NCBI GenBank assembly: GCA_949130485.1
Contig: OX422184.1
Span: 8,782,996 to 8,846,995 of the forward strand
Reading direction: 5' to 3'
From: Agelas oroides
Taxonomy: Eukaryota; Porifera; Demospongiae; Agelasida; Agelasidae
Length of the DNA stretch: 64,000 nucleotides
A program made the translations under genes and the position numbers. The notes beneath the pieces are model-generated. The model worked only from the letters and a program-made list of their open reading frames with translations. It had not been told where the DNA came from and ran no database searches. The number at the start of each line of letters is the position of its first letter. Within the stretch, counting starts at the first letter, position 1. This document shows positions 21,498-31,875 of the stretch, in pieces.

Positions 21498-21584
21498 CTC
21501 CCCCTAAAAAAAAAACAAAAAGAAACAGTACATGAGAGTTCAATATCTCTGGTGGCTTTCTCGTTCGAGAGGGGTAACAACGAG

Positions 21585-22818
21585 TCATAGCAGACTCAGG
21601 TAGTGGTGTAACAGTTTCACTGTCCTGTTCAACAGTTGGCAGTGTCCCCTGCCCAACTGGCGTTCTGTCCTGTTCTGAGGATGTATGGTAGTCGTTCCAC
21701 TAGCACCGATTGCAATGTCCATATCATCCTCACAAAGAGGAATATCAGACTGTTCTGGATCCTCTGTGAATCGTTTTCTCAAGTGATCCTGATGGCGGCT
21801 AATTGTCCTGCCATCCTGCAATTGAACTTTGAATGACACTGGTCCTGAACTCTCTATGATATGACCAGGCAACCACGTTTCTCCTCTGCCCTGGTTTTTA
21901 ACAAACACTTTTTCACCATCAGAGAACTGACGCACTCTGGAATGTTTGTCATGGTCGAACTGTTGCCTTCTCTGCTTCTCAGCAACTTTCTACTCTAAAT
22001 TTGGCTTAAGTAAGTCCAATCTTGAGCGGAGGTTCCTGCCCAACAACATTTCAGCAGGTGACAGACCAGTGGTTGTATGTGGTGTGATTCTGTACTGGAA
22101 CAGAAATCGTGCTATTAGATCACTCGGAGTACCCATTGATGACTTGCGAAATCCTTGTTTGAACACTTATACAGCTCTTTCAGCCAATCCATTAGACGAA
22201 GGCTGATACGGTGCAACTCGAACATGACGAATTCCATTCAATCGACAAAATTCTTGAAACTCGGCTGCAGCAAACTGTGGACCATTATCAGATTCTGGAA
22301 TTCCAATTTGGGCAAACAACTGTCTCAGTCGCTGGATGGTTGTCAAGGCGGTAGCTGTTGCCATGGGAAAGACTTCAATCCACTTGGAGTGAGCGTCAAT
22401 CACTATTAAGAACATCTTCCCCTCCATTGGACCTGCAAAGTCCACATGTAACCGTGTCCAGGGTCGGGTCGGCCAACACCATGGATGTAGCGGTGCCGTG
22501 GGAGGAGATGGTCGACTTTGTTGACAGTCCGAACACTGTTTGACCATGTCCTCGATCTCCTAATCCATTCCTGGCCACCACACCAGACCTCGTGCAAGGG
22601 ACTTCATTCGTGATGTACCAGGGTGTCCTCCATGGAGTTCAATCAGCACACTTTCTCGGCCTGGTGGTGGGACCACTACTCTCCCCCCCCCACATGATGC
22701 ATCCGTCATAGGCAGTTAGTTCCAGACGTCTCGTCCAATACGGTTTCAGTTCAATGTCTGCACTGTCTGGCCATCCTTCCCTGATGTAATGGAGCACTCT
22801 TGACAGCAAGGGATCTCG
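21585..22818 (-). pseudogene. Integrase and C-terminal domain (Mag-like)
   Basis: After the TGA at 22819 the frame shifts once between about 22700 and 22570. The integrase core then reads CSDCQQSRPSPPTAPLHPW, WTRLHVDFAGPMEGKMFLIV (first Asp), ESDNGPQFAAAEF (second Asp, preceded by a deletion of a few residues after FAQIGIP) and SSNGLAERAV (Glu). A TAA directly follows AERAV at about 22165, where glutamine is usual. The frame resumes with VFKQGFRKSS and later the C-terminal SH3-like part VRQFSDGEKVFVKN with HIIESSGPVSFKVQL. The three catalytic acids are kept, but two stops and a frameshift disable the protein. Confidence 0.85.
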
Positions 22819-24483
22819 TCATGTCCATGTTGCTATCTGTGCTGCTGAGATGGGGGCATCCTCCAATCTTTCAACCATCAGCACTAGTTCTCCTGAAGCA
22901 GGTGTCTGGACTGGAATGTCCAGGAGTGGCAACCTGCTCATAGCATCTGCATTCGCATGTTGTGTTGTTGTTCGGCACACAATTGTGTATTCGTACGATG
23001 CTAGGGTCAATGCCCAACGTTGGATCCTGCCTGACGCTTGAGGCGAAACTGCTTTGCTTTCATTGAAGAGTGTTAGCAAAGGCTTATGATCAGTCTGCAG
23101 CTTGAAGTGGTGTCCGAACAAGTATGAGTGGAAACGCGTCACTCCATACACACACGCTAGCCCCTCTTTCTCGATTTGAGAGTACTTCTTTTCAGCATCT
23201 GTCAGCGTACGGGATACGAATCCCACGGGTTTCTCAGACCCATCTGGCATTTTGTGTGACAACACTGCCCCGATACCGTATGATGATGCATCACAGGCTA
23301 GGTGAATCTCCAGGTTTGGATCAAAATGAACCAACAACTGCGATGACAGCAGTAATTCTTTGGATCTTTCAAAGGCCTTCTTCTGCCTTGACGTCCAATG
23401 CCATGGCTCGTTGTGCTTTAACAGCTTGTAGAGCGGTGCGAGTTCCGATGACAGATTTGGCAGAAAGCTTGAATAGTAGGTCAGCAGCCCGAGATAGGAC
23501 TTCAACTCTGAGACGTTCTTTGGAGCTGGTGCTTCCTGCACTGCTTCGACTTTTTCTGCAACAGGGTGCAAACCCTCTGCGTCAATCTGATGTCCCAGAT
23601 ACACAACTGATGGAGCCAGAAACACATACTTGTCTTTCCTCAGTCTGAGTCCAGATTCCATGATCCTGCGGAGGACTTCCTCCAGCGCGGACAGGTGCTC
23701 CGCTTCAGACTTTCCAGTCACTAAGACATCATCAATGTAGACGACTACACCTGGAATACCGCTGAGGATGGACTCCATCACTCTTTGGAAAATCCCCGGG
23801 GCCGAAGAGATTCCGAATGGGAGTCGGTTGTATCGGAACAACCCACGGTGCGTGTTAATGACTGCATACTTTCGGGATTCCTCGTCAAGTAGCAGCTGCT
23901 GATATGCTTGAGACATATCAAGCTTTGTGAAAGCTTTTCCTCCTGCGAGCTTCACAAAGAGATCCTCAACCTTTGGAATGGGGTATCTGTCAAGCTTTGA
24001 GGCCTGGTTCACGGTGAGTTTGAAATCACCACAGATTCGGAGGGACTTCCCGTCACTCTTCACTACGGGCACAATTGGAGCTGCCCAATCAGCAAACTGA
24101 ACAGGCTCGATGATACCTTCGCTCACGAGGTGCTCTAACTCCTCCTCGACCTTACCCCTCATGGCATAAGGGACTGACCGTGCTTTACAATATTTCGGCT
24201 GAGCTCCAGGGTCAACATGAATCTTGGCCTCGTAACCCTGCAATGTTCCAAGGCCTGGCTCAAACACTGAGCTGTAGCTCTCCAACAAACTGGTTAATGT
24301 TCTGCATTTCACTGCGTTGATTGCTCTCCAGTCGAGACGAATCTTTGTCAGCCAATCTCGTCCAAACAAGCTTGGACCTTCACCCTTGACCACCAGCAGA
24401 GGAAGCTTCACTTGCTGTTCCTCATAGTACACTTCCACTTCTGTTTGTCCTATCACTGCGATTGACTCTCCTGAGTATGTACG
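22819..24483 (-). pseudogene. pol: Pol: protease C-terminus, reverse transcriptase and RNase H (Mag-like)
   Basis: In frame with gag across the TAG at 24484. Protease tail with LFGRDWLTKIRLDW, then RT with FADWAAPIVPVVKSDGKSLR, LDMSQAYQQLLLDEESRKYA, FGISSAPGIFQRVMESIL and the catalytic VVYIDDVLV. RNase H follows with HLACDASSYGIGAVL, SQIEKEGLACVYGV, QTDHKPLL and NADAMSRLP. All RT and RNase H catalytic acids are visible. The frame ends at TGA 22819-22821 in ATWT-stop-RDPLLSRV, where a sense codon (CGA to TGA fits) is expected because the linker to the integrase continues in frame. This 555-codon span is the best-preserved part of the element. Confidence 0.9.
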
Positions 24484-25458
24484 CTAACAGGCTTTTGAGG
24501 GCTGCAAGCAACGTTCTGGAAACAGACTCTGGTATGTCTTCTCCGACACCAATGACACGGCAGCTCCAGTGTCAACCTCCATACACAGTGGCTTTCCATC
24601 TAACATTAAGTCCACTTCCAGAGGTTGGCCAGTCTGAGCTTTGAGGGTGTGCAAGACATATGGAAGCTCATTAGGGTCCTCAATTCCCTCTTGCACTGTC
24701 CTGACAGGGTGCCTTTGTGTCTGTCTCCCTTGAGAAGTGGGTGGTCTCTTTGGTTGTCTGCAAACTTTCCTTATATGGCCTACATTGCCACAGTTGTGAC
24801 ACCTGGCAGTCCTGAATGGGCACTGGGCGGACTTGTGGTTTTGTTTTCCACACCTGTAACAATTATTCATGACCTCACGCTGAACTTTGCACACGTCTTT
24901 ATGCAGCTGCGGTTCCGCTGCACGTCTCGTACCTTGCAGCTCACGAACGTTCTTTGCTGCGGTCTCCATTCCCAGCGCCAACTCCAGAGCTTTCTTTAAG
25001 CCCAGCTCTGTTTCCGACAATAGTCGACGCTGAATGAGGTCGTTGTTCACTCCGCACACGAGGCGGTCTCGAATCATCGTTTCGAGTGTCGTTCCGAATC
25101 GACACGTCTGCGCCAACGAGCGCAACTCCGACACATACTTTGCAATTGTCTCTCCCGGCTGCCGTTGCCGTGTGTGGAACTTGTACCTCTGTACTATCTC
25201 GGAGGGCGGTGGGCTGTGATGCTGCGTCATCACCTCGACTAACTCTTCGTACGTCTTGTCGCCCGGTTTGGCCGGCGCGATCAGGCTCCCAAGCAACTTG
25301 TACGCCTTGGGGCCAATCACAGACAGAAACACGGCTCGTTTCTTTTCCACGTCGGTGATTCCGTTAGCCGTCAGGAAGTGTCCGAGGCGTTCTGGGTACT
25401 GTGTCCATTCCTCGCGACCTTCCTCGAATTCGCCCACATGACCGAACTGTATCGCCAT
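24484..25458 (-). pseudogene. gag: Gag with two zinc knuckles and start of protease (Mag-like)
   Basis: The first ATG after the LTR is at 25458 (MAIQFGHVGEFEEGREEW). The capsid-like region carries YKLLGSL and RYKFHTRQRQPGETIAKYV. Two CCHC knuckles, CYRCGKQNHKSAQC and CHNCGNVGHIRKVC, sit at about 24780-24880. The protease active site EVDTGAAVSLVSEKTY follows at about 24545-24585. The frame is closed by TAG at 24484-24486 in the middle of the protease domain; the same frame resumes directly as RTYSGESIAVIGQ. A leucine codon at that point changed to TAG fits best, so this looks like a point mutation and not a programmed gag-pol stop. Gag packages element RNA into cytoplasmic particles. Confidence 0.9.
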
Positions 25459-25499
25459 AGTTCGGGAGTCTCTCGTATCGATCCAACCTCTCGTCGCCA

Positions 25500-25674
25500 A
25501 TGTAGTAACCTACTACTAAAAATGTGGGTTCAGTTGCAATCACTGTAATAACTGGGTACAAGAGAGACTTTAGAGAGAACAAGAGAGAACTACAGAGACT
25601 CGAGAGAACTGATAAAACTGTACAAACCCAGACTTAAATACTCATGAATCACGTGCATACATAACTAAGTATAG
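25500..25674 (-). repeat. 5' LTR of the Mag-like element, outer end missing
   Basis: Matches the 3' LTR from TGTAGTAACCTACTAC to CTAAGTATAGAA (plus strand) and then diverges, so about 30 bp of the outer U3 end is lost. The outer target duplication therefore cannot be checked. Confidence 0.85.
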
Positions 25675-26176
25675 AAACTGTAGCTCACAAATCTTCCTTT
25701 TTCATTGATGTAATTTACCTATGGAATATACTTCCACTTACTGTTGTTAGTAGTCAGTCACCCTCATCTTTTAAATCTGCTCTGCAGAACTATGTGTACA
25801 CTCACTCCCTTTCCTTGTAATCTTTTGTTATCTCACCCTAGCAACTTTTGCTGTCTTTTGATTTGTTTGCTGTCACTACACACACGTAACGCTTCGACGT
25901 TACGCGACAGGCACATTTACATGCCCTCTGACCTCGTACAATATACCGGTTTGTAAAAGAAAAGGGACTTCCCCAGACAACAATCAGGGCACTTAGGGCG
26001 GTACCTACGTGAATGCCACATGCACAGAGCCAGCTGCAGCTGCTGTACTAAGGCTTCTACACACTAGGAAACTGCAATCAAATAGTGATCAAAGTTTTGA
26101 CTAAATTAGCAGGTGTATGCACGCATATGTGCAATGGCTGTCTACACTACTGAAGAGGCTCTAGGAGTAGCTCACC

Positions 26177-26252
26177 CCCAAGGAGAGGGCGAGGAAAGGG
26201 GAGGAGAAGAGGAAGAGGGAGGGAGAGGAAGGGGAGGAGCCGGTAGACTATG
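26177..26252 (+). repeat. Polypurine (GA-rich) tract
   Basis: About 75 bases are almost entirely G and A on the plus strand, with repeated GGGGAGGAG and GAGGGAGGGAG. Such tracts can form triplex or G-quadruplex structures and are often polymorphic. Confidence 0.8.
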
Positions 26253-26853
26253 AAGTGGTAGTGGTGTAGAGAGAGGTAAGATGGAATCACATTATTTTAT
26301 ATAAGCTAGCCCAGAATTCGAGTCACTCACTCCCTCAGCCTTGGTGGGGTTGTCATCCATAGCAAACTTTTGGCGCATGCATGCATGACTCCTCCACAAT
26401 TTTGTGGGAATTTTAGGACATTGTACTAGTTGTGTTAGTTCTGCCTCTTATGTTGGATAGTAGTAATTGAATTTTTAAATGACAAATTCATTGTCACACA
26501 ATAGATGTTGTGTGGCTAAAGTTGATTGGAGCCCTCAGCATTTGTCTAACCCTGCCTGGACTGTAACCTTCTCTAATAGCCCAATGATGAAGTCATTATG
26601 GGCCATGAATACCATTAACAAGCAGTTGGTACCATTTGGGCCAAGTTTTTTTGTTGCTAAAAATCACCTGAGGAATAGTTTTTTCAACTGCAGTCTTCTT
26701 GGCAGTCATTTTGCTTGATCATGTTCAACACGGCCTTCTCAAAAGTCTAAGTACACATACGAGCCTTCACAATGATGTAATTTCAATAGCTATTATTACG
26801 TCATCAACATGGATTGTGGTGAACTTAGCCTCTCCCGTACGGCTAAGTGTTAC

Positions 26854-26922
26854 GTATAAACTTTATATCCGGTCTGTGATAAGCTCCCCAAGCTTATCAC
26901 AGACTGGATATAAAGTTTATAC
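26854..26922. repeat. Hairpin with 32-bp arms and 5-nt loop
   Basis: Left arm 26854-26885 (GTATAAACTTTATATCC and on) pairs with 26891-26922 with a single G-T wobble; the loop is CCCCA. A smaller ACTTAGCC/GGCTAAGT stem (26823-26848) lies just upstream. Confidence 0.9.
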
Positions 26923-27664
26923 TTGACCTACTTACTACAAGTTGGGTTGGTCCAGAAGCCCTCAAGGGGTGAAGCATAGTGACCGATAAACCAACCGGGC
27001 GGTTGTCGATCTCCTCGATTGAGAAAACAATTTATCAGCCAAGTTTTCTTCTCAAGCAGAGGCGCAGCAGCGTTCAATCCAGCTTCCATTGGGGTGTATC
27101 TGAGCTGTTGGAATGAAATGTGTGGAGCTGATGCGAGGAAACACTATATATATCACCTGTTAACCCTTTATATCCCATAGACGGTAAATTTTAGTGTAGT
27201 TACATTGCCGTAGATGTGTATACACGTCACAGCCACAGGCTAGTCATGGGTGTTTCATTGCGTTAGCCGCATGGACAAAAAGTTGTAAATGAAGTTTTTT
27301 CATACAACTTGGCAATCTCATAGCAACACACTTCCGCAATGCTTCCAGTTTTAAACAAACCCCTCCCACACAAAGCGTGTGACCTCTTGCACATGGTTGA
27401 TGAAAAGTAACTGAAGCTGCAGTCCCTTGGGTAATGGGCGCAAACCCGGTGAAAATCGGTGGTTCAGTTGCTGAGTTATGTCTTCACAAGCGGCCCTCAT
27501 TTTAAATGGAGTTGTGGGCCCACTCTAGACGATGGAGAAGTTTTGTCATAGGAAAAAAAAAAACAGTCGTTTATGGAGCTCCAGACTTCTACTTCATGGC
27601 GCATGTGAAGCGGAGCTACTTAGAATTTTTTGGTGGTGGCTACGCCCTTTTCAAGTTGGCACCT

Positions 27665-29171
27665 TTACACTAAAGCAGGGCACATGGCTAGGTGGTGTTG
27701 GTGCACAATGTCTTCAAGCCTTTTCACCCGGTTGGGCATGTTCGTATAGTGCTTTTCCAACTGGTTGATGGAATTATGAATTGATTCAGCACCCTGCTCC
27801 CCCATAAAGCCAATCCTGTGTGCTCTTCCAGCATGTGCATCTTTGGAGTTACAGTGGGAGCTGGAAAGTGTGTCCGGTAAAAGGACATAAACTCCTTGAT
27901 GTACGAATCTGAAATTGTAGAATGAGTTAGTGTAAAAGGTTGTGTTGAGTTCATTCATGTTTTACTCACCTAGGCGATCAATCTCTCTGTCTTTGAGAAC
28001 TACATACATGCTCATATCTGTCCATAGGAGTTCAATACTGAAACATTGTGTCAGTCAGTGGTGATGACCGCACGGTCAATATGTCCTCACCTCATCCCTG
28101 AGTAAGAAGAGATCGCTGCCATGCTTGGGCAAGCCCTAAAGCTGTTTGCTCATTGCCATCATATCTGTGACAGCTGCCGAGTGTTTTTCTTGCTGTTGTT
28201 GTATGCTAAAACGTCACTTTTAGGTTAGTATGGACGTGGTTCCCCACAAATGTACCACTGTAGTAGGCTTGCCGGTGTACATTAAAGGAGTCTAATGTTT
28301 TGTCAAGGCCCTTGACAAAAGGACCTTGGCTCTTTACAAACTCCTTTTGCACATCCTTGTCGATTCGTGTCAGCTCCTTCCTCTGTGTGTACATAGTTTA
28401 TTAATATATTGTCACACTATGTTTTGAAGCAACTGCCACACTCATCTTCCAGCAATGAAAACAGCCGAAATATACCATCAACCAGGTCATCACTTACTTG
28501 GCATTGAACCTTCCTGATCCCCAGCAAAAAACCCAGGACTCCAGGCAGCCTGTCAACAAAAGCTTAACAAAGAGAAGAGGATTAATGAGATAGTAAGTAT
28601 TAAAGTGCAATTTGAACCATATTAGTGTTATTTACATTATAATATTACCTGGTGCAGTGGGATATCAAAGAAATGTGGCTGAATGGTGTTGTTGAATCGA
28701 GATCTCCTGAAACTCATCTCAGTGCTAAACTGAGAGACCAGGATGGCATACGATCAGACCACCATCGATTTATGACAGATGGTCAAGGGGATATTCAGAA
28801 GGCAAAGCTAACTACATCTTCATGGATGACCCCCCTTTGTCCCCACCAAGCTTCATCCATATCTGCCCAGGGGGGATCACACCTTTGTGTGATATCAGAC
28901 GACCTTCCCTGGTAACTTTGAGAAAGGTATTTTGTGTAATTCTACATGTGATACAAAGATGAAAGCACAAGTACCTGTCGTTCGGTTCCAGGAGTTGTAA
29001 AATCTTCCCAGAGAGGTCTGGGACATACACAAGTGAAGCACTACTTATGTTATGCAACCTTCTGAGAGTTCGCATCTCATTCCAAGGAATCCTGAGGTCA
29101 GCCTTCATTGCCAATCCTTCGCCAACAGGTATTTGCACTTGGAGAGGTTTTGACATGGTTCCTGTCACCAC
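27665..29171 (-). pseudogene. Decayed multi-exon transposon-like gene (GGDKGG / GNHVH / MGEQGAESIH motifs)
   Basis: Minus-strand blocks in order: 29171-28977 (MSKPLQVQIPVGEGLAMKAD, IPWNEMRTLRRL) ending at a GTACTT donor; 28920-28815 (PPGQIWMKLGGDKGGSSMKM); 28394-28206 (LDKTLDSFNVHRQAYYSGTF, VGNHVHTNLK); about 28170-28085 (NEQTALGLAQAWQRSLLTQG); about 28040-27975 (WTDMSMYVVLKDREIDRLG); then 27954-27665, where SYIKEFMSFYRTHFPAPTV and PKMHMLEEHT are in one frame and IGFMGEQGAESIHNSINQL in another. I associate these motifs with a repetitive hypothetical protein found many times per genome in sponges and cnidarians, probably a DNA-transposon or retroelement product. The enzyme class is not established. 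The frameshift near 27800 and missing parts make it a pseudogene. Confidence 0.55.
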
Positions 29172-29423
29172 TCCACGTGTTGACTCCCAAATGGCCTGCC
29201 GAAGGACACTTCATTAAAGAAGTGAACAGATTAGTAGCATCTGGCAGGTGGTAAGTGGTGGAGCACATATACAGCAGCTCCAAGATGAGGTTGGCATCCT
29301 AGGTGAGGATGAAAGATGGCAGCTACTTTTGCAGTTACAAAATTCTAAGAGGGTAAATAGTTTTTGTGATGTAGTTTTAATTATGAGTTATTGGAGTATC
29401 TTTGCACCTCTCACAGTTTACCA

Positions 29424-29700
29424 GCAGTGTGGCATGTATATATCTAGCACAGGATTTTTATATCCAGCAAAGGATGTATATATCCAGCCAGGGATTTATA
29501 TATCCACCACAGGATCTATATATCCACCACAGGATTTATATATCCAGCACGGGATGTATATATCTAGCACAGGATTTATATATCCAGCACAGGATGTATA
29601 TATATATACAGCCAGGGATTTATATATCCACCACAGGATTTACAAATCCAGCCAGGGATTTATATATCCAGCCAGGGATTTATATATACCGCACGGGATT
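29424..29700 (+). repeat. 20-bp AT-rich minisatellite
   Basis: About 13 imperfect copies of GGATTTATATATCCAGCACA. Because 20 is not a multiple of 3, all three frames cycle through the same peptide pattern, which explains the long overlapping open frames here. Confidence 0.9.
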
Positions 29701-29749
29701 AACCATCTATGGTCACAGAATATAGTCACGTGTTGCCCGCGCGCGCGCG

Positions 29750-29912
29750 TGTGATGACGTGACGTAAGAAGCGCAATGGTATGACGATCACGAGTAGGTC
29801 TGCCATTTATCTTGCTGACTTGCCAGTACTGCCACTCACTGACTGGATTACCTTCATTCGGGACGGTGAACGTAGGCACTCTGTCGAATGCCATTGCTGT
29901 TGCCATCAAGCA
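29750..29912 (+). other. Coding-like tag preceding R1 module a
   Basis: In the plus frame ending at 29988 the text reads LTGLPSFGTVNVGTLSNAIA, then VAIKQ, and runs in frame into the R1 start LYVEWGSTNTAGTS. It looks like a genuine exon end. The corresponding upstream sequence of the R1 copy at 35.7 kb is different. Confidence 0.4.
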
Positions 29913-31643
29913 GTTGTATGTCGAGTGGGGGAGCACCAACACCGCTGGCACATCGGTGTTCAAAATTTCACACATACATAAAGTGTGAAGTTAAAACATA
30001 AAGGGAGATGGGGATGGGGCATTTATGGCTTAGATGGATGGGGCATTTTATGGCTTAAATGGGTGGGTGGGGCATTTATGGCTTAAATGGGTGGGGCATT
30101 TTATGGCTTAAATGGGTGTGGTATTTATGACTTAAATGGGTGGGGCATTTATGGCTCAAATGGATGGGGCGGTTAGTTACTGTTTTTGGGAGATATGCTC
30201 AAAAAAAAAACTGGTCTTCAGGGGAGTACCCTTTCCGGTCCTCGCATGACCACGGGTTTCGGTCCCTTTGAACTCCCGACCCGTGGCCTACTACAGAAAG
30301 GGCGGGACCACTCCCCGCCTAAGGTTTGCTTTGAGGAGCCCAGCTTTTGGTTGGCACATAGTGCTATGGGCATTCACAGTGCTATAAATATTCAAATTAC
30401 CAAACAAATTGGGGGTGGGGTTCAATGGGTGGAGTTATCATATCAACTTATAATAACTAGGGGGATGGGCGAACGGTTAACGTACGGGATTCTGGCTCGC
30501 TATCGTGTCGTCTTGGTGGAACATCTGGGAGGCTTGTTCTTCGTTGGTAGGCGCTCCTGTACCGAAGATAATTCGGGTCTGTACTGCGGCGACCATCTCA
30601 TGGTGAGTATTATTAGTTGTTTGTGTGTGATACTCGGTCGACGGGCTTTAAATGGGAGCGTGCTTCTCTTAGTAACGGCGTACCTATCCTAGTAACGGCA
30701 TTGTTACGCTAGTTATGGCGTGTGCTTTACTATAGTAACGGTACGCCTAGGGCTGTAGTCGGTTCCATAAGGCTGAGCTAGGGGTTGGGGCTGCTCTGTG
30801 TTATCTGCGAGGCTCACTCACAGTGTGAAGCTCATTCACATTAAAAATTACGAGTGTGAGGCTCACTCACACTTGAGTTACTACTGTGAGGCTCACTCAC
30901 AGTTACGCTACGGGTGTGAAGCTCATTCACACTTGAGTTACCACTGTGAGGCTCATTCACCATTATGTTACGAGTGTGAAGCTCATTCACATTAAAAATT
31001 ACGAGTGTGAGGCTCACTCACACTTGAGTTACTACTGTGAGGCTCACTCACAGTTACGTTATGAGTGTGAAGCTCATTCACACTTGAGTTACCACTGTGA
31101 GGCTCATTCACCGTTATGTTACGAGTGTGAAGCTCATTCACATTTTTTAAATTATGAGTGTGAAGCTCATTCACACTTCAGTTACATGTACTACTGTGAG
31201 GCTCATTCACCGTTACGAGTGTGAAGCTCATTCACACTTGAGTTACTACTGTGAGGTTCACTCACAGTTACGTTACGAGTCTGAAGCTCATTCACACTTG
31301 AGTTACTACAGTTACGTTATGGGTGTGAAGCTCATTCGCATTTTAAATTACGAGTGTGAGTGTGTTAGGATGAGGGCTTTATACTTTATACACATGTATC
31401 TATGTGGAGATGGATAAAGACGGGGTCTTTTTGACTACAGCTGTCCTTCCTCTCGCAATTAAATACACTGGTAGCTAGGTGGATATCCCCTGCGGACGGG
31501 GTTGCGGGCCTGGGTGGGTTGACTGTACAAGCACATTGCCTGAGCGGATACTCTCACTATCCACCACCTCAGCCTCCGGCTCAATTATCTCTTCACCAAG
31601 GGGGTATCCTATGGTTAACTTTGGAAAATGGGAATGGGGCTGG
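29913..31643 (+). repeat. R1 repeat, modules a-b-c (copy 3, most complete)
   Basis: Module a (29913-30800): the LYVEWGSTNTAGTS tag, then four to six copies of a GTGGGGCATTTATGGCTTAA unit (30010-30165), then a GC-box/CCAAT/TATAAATA promoter-like block (30290-30395) and CATCTCATG|GTGAGTATT, a perfect-looking 5' splice site near 30602. Module b (30805-31352): hairpin array. Module c (31360-31643): TTTATACTTTATACACATGT to GGAAAATGGGAATGGGGC. No intact protein is evident. The same modules recur at 4.2, 10.9, 35.3 and 59-60.6 kb in other orders. Confidence 0.85.
30805..31352 (+). repeat. R1 hairpin array: about 18 short palindromes, 30-bp period
   Basis: About 18 units alternate mainly between GTGTGAAGCTCATTCACAC and CTGTGAGGCTCACTCACAG, with a third form GTGTGAGGCTCACTCACAC. 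Each is a 7-bp stem around the fixed loop GCTCA, separated by about 11 nt (TTGAGTTACTA or TTACGTTATGA). Stem positions 1 and 7 change together on both sides (G-C/C-G and A-T/G-C). Related arrays lie at 10938-11125, 36655-36930, 37115-37516 and, inverted, 60535-60640. Confidence 0.9.
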
Positions 31644-31741
31644 GGGTTGTAAAGATGTATTCGACTAAGCTGTGGAAGGCTTGCTTGTGACCTAGTTACA
31701 ACAGTAAGCTCAGATACTAAAACCTCTCTGTGTGCATGCTG

Positions 31742-31875
31742 TAGGTTTCTCTACGGGCTGGGTCAGGCTGTGTTAGGATAAGGGCTTTATACTTTATACA
31801 CATGTATCTATGTGGAGATAGATAAAGACGGGGTCTTTTTGACTACAGCTGTCCTTTCGCAATTAAATACACTGT
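31742..31875 (+). repeat. R1 module c fragment
   Basis: GTTAGGATAAGGGCTTTATA through AAAGACGGGGTCTTTTT to GCAATTAAATACACTG matches the start of module c at 31360 and 60430-60530, then stops. Confidence 0.85.

Larger units (their letters stand above)
21290..25674 (-). mobile_element. Mag-like Ty3/gypsy LTR retrotransposon, disabled
   Basis: Long direct repeats flank a gag-protease-RT-RNase H-integrase gene set in the normal Ty3/gypsy order, all on the minus strand. The 3' LTR (21290-21497) is complete. The 5' LTR (25500-25674) lacks about 30 bp of its outer end. A purine-rich tract (minus AGGGGGAGAGGAATG) precedes the 3' LTR. TTGGCGACGAG directly follows the 5' LTR, as in many Mag-clade elements. 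At least four lesions inactivate it (see the genes). Confidence 0.9.
25675..27664. other. Region without recognised genes
   Basis: No coding domain recognised. It includes a purine-rich stretch at about 26177-26252 (GGAGAGGGCGAGGAAAGGGG and similar) and a strong hairpin at 26854-26922. The poly-A run near 27550 and the flanking text look repeat-derived, but I cannot name them. Confidence 0.4.

Noticed and set aside
29248-29754. Two overlapping Tyr/Ile-rich ORFs
   Set aside because: Translation of a 20-bp minisatellite in two frames.
30946-31224. CEAHSH-repeat protein encoded by the hairpin array
   Set aside because: The open frame is a by-product of a 30-bp period without stops. Frames close in other copies, and there is no conserved start or context.
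30805-31352. CRISPR-like periodic array
   Set aside because: Period is 30 bp, with 19-bp palindromes and only about 11-nt spacers that themselves repeat. There are no cas genes and the context is eukaryotic.
30805-31352. Resemblance of TGTGA-N-TCACA units to bacterial CRP sites
   Set aside because: The spacer is 7 nt instead of 6, the units are in tandem array, and the genome is eukaryotic. The dyad may bind some protein, but not on this evidence.
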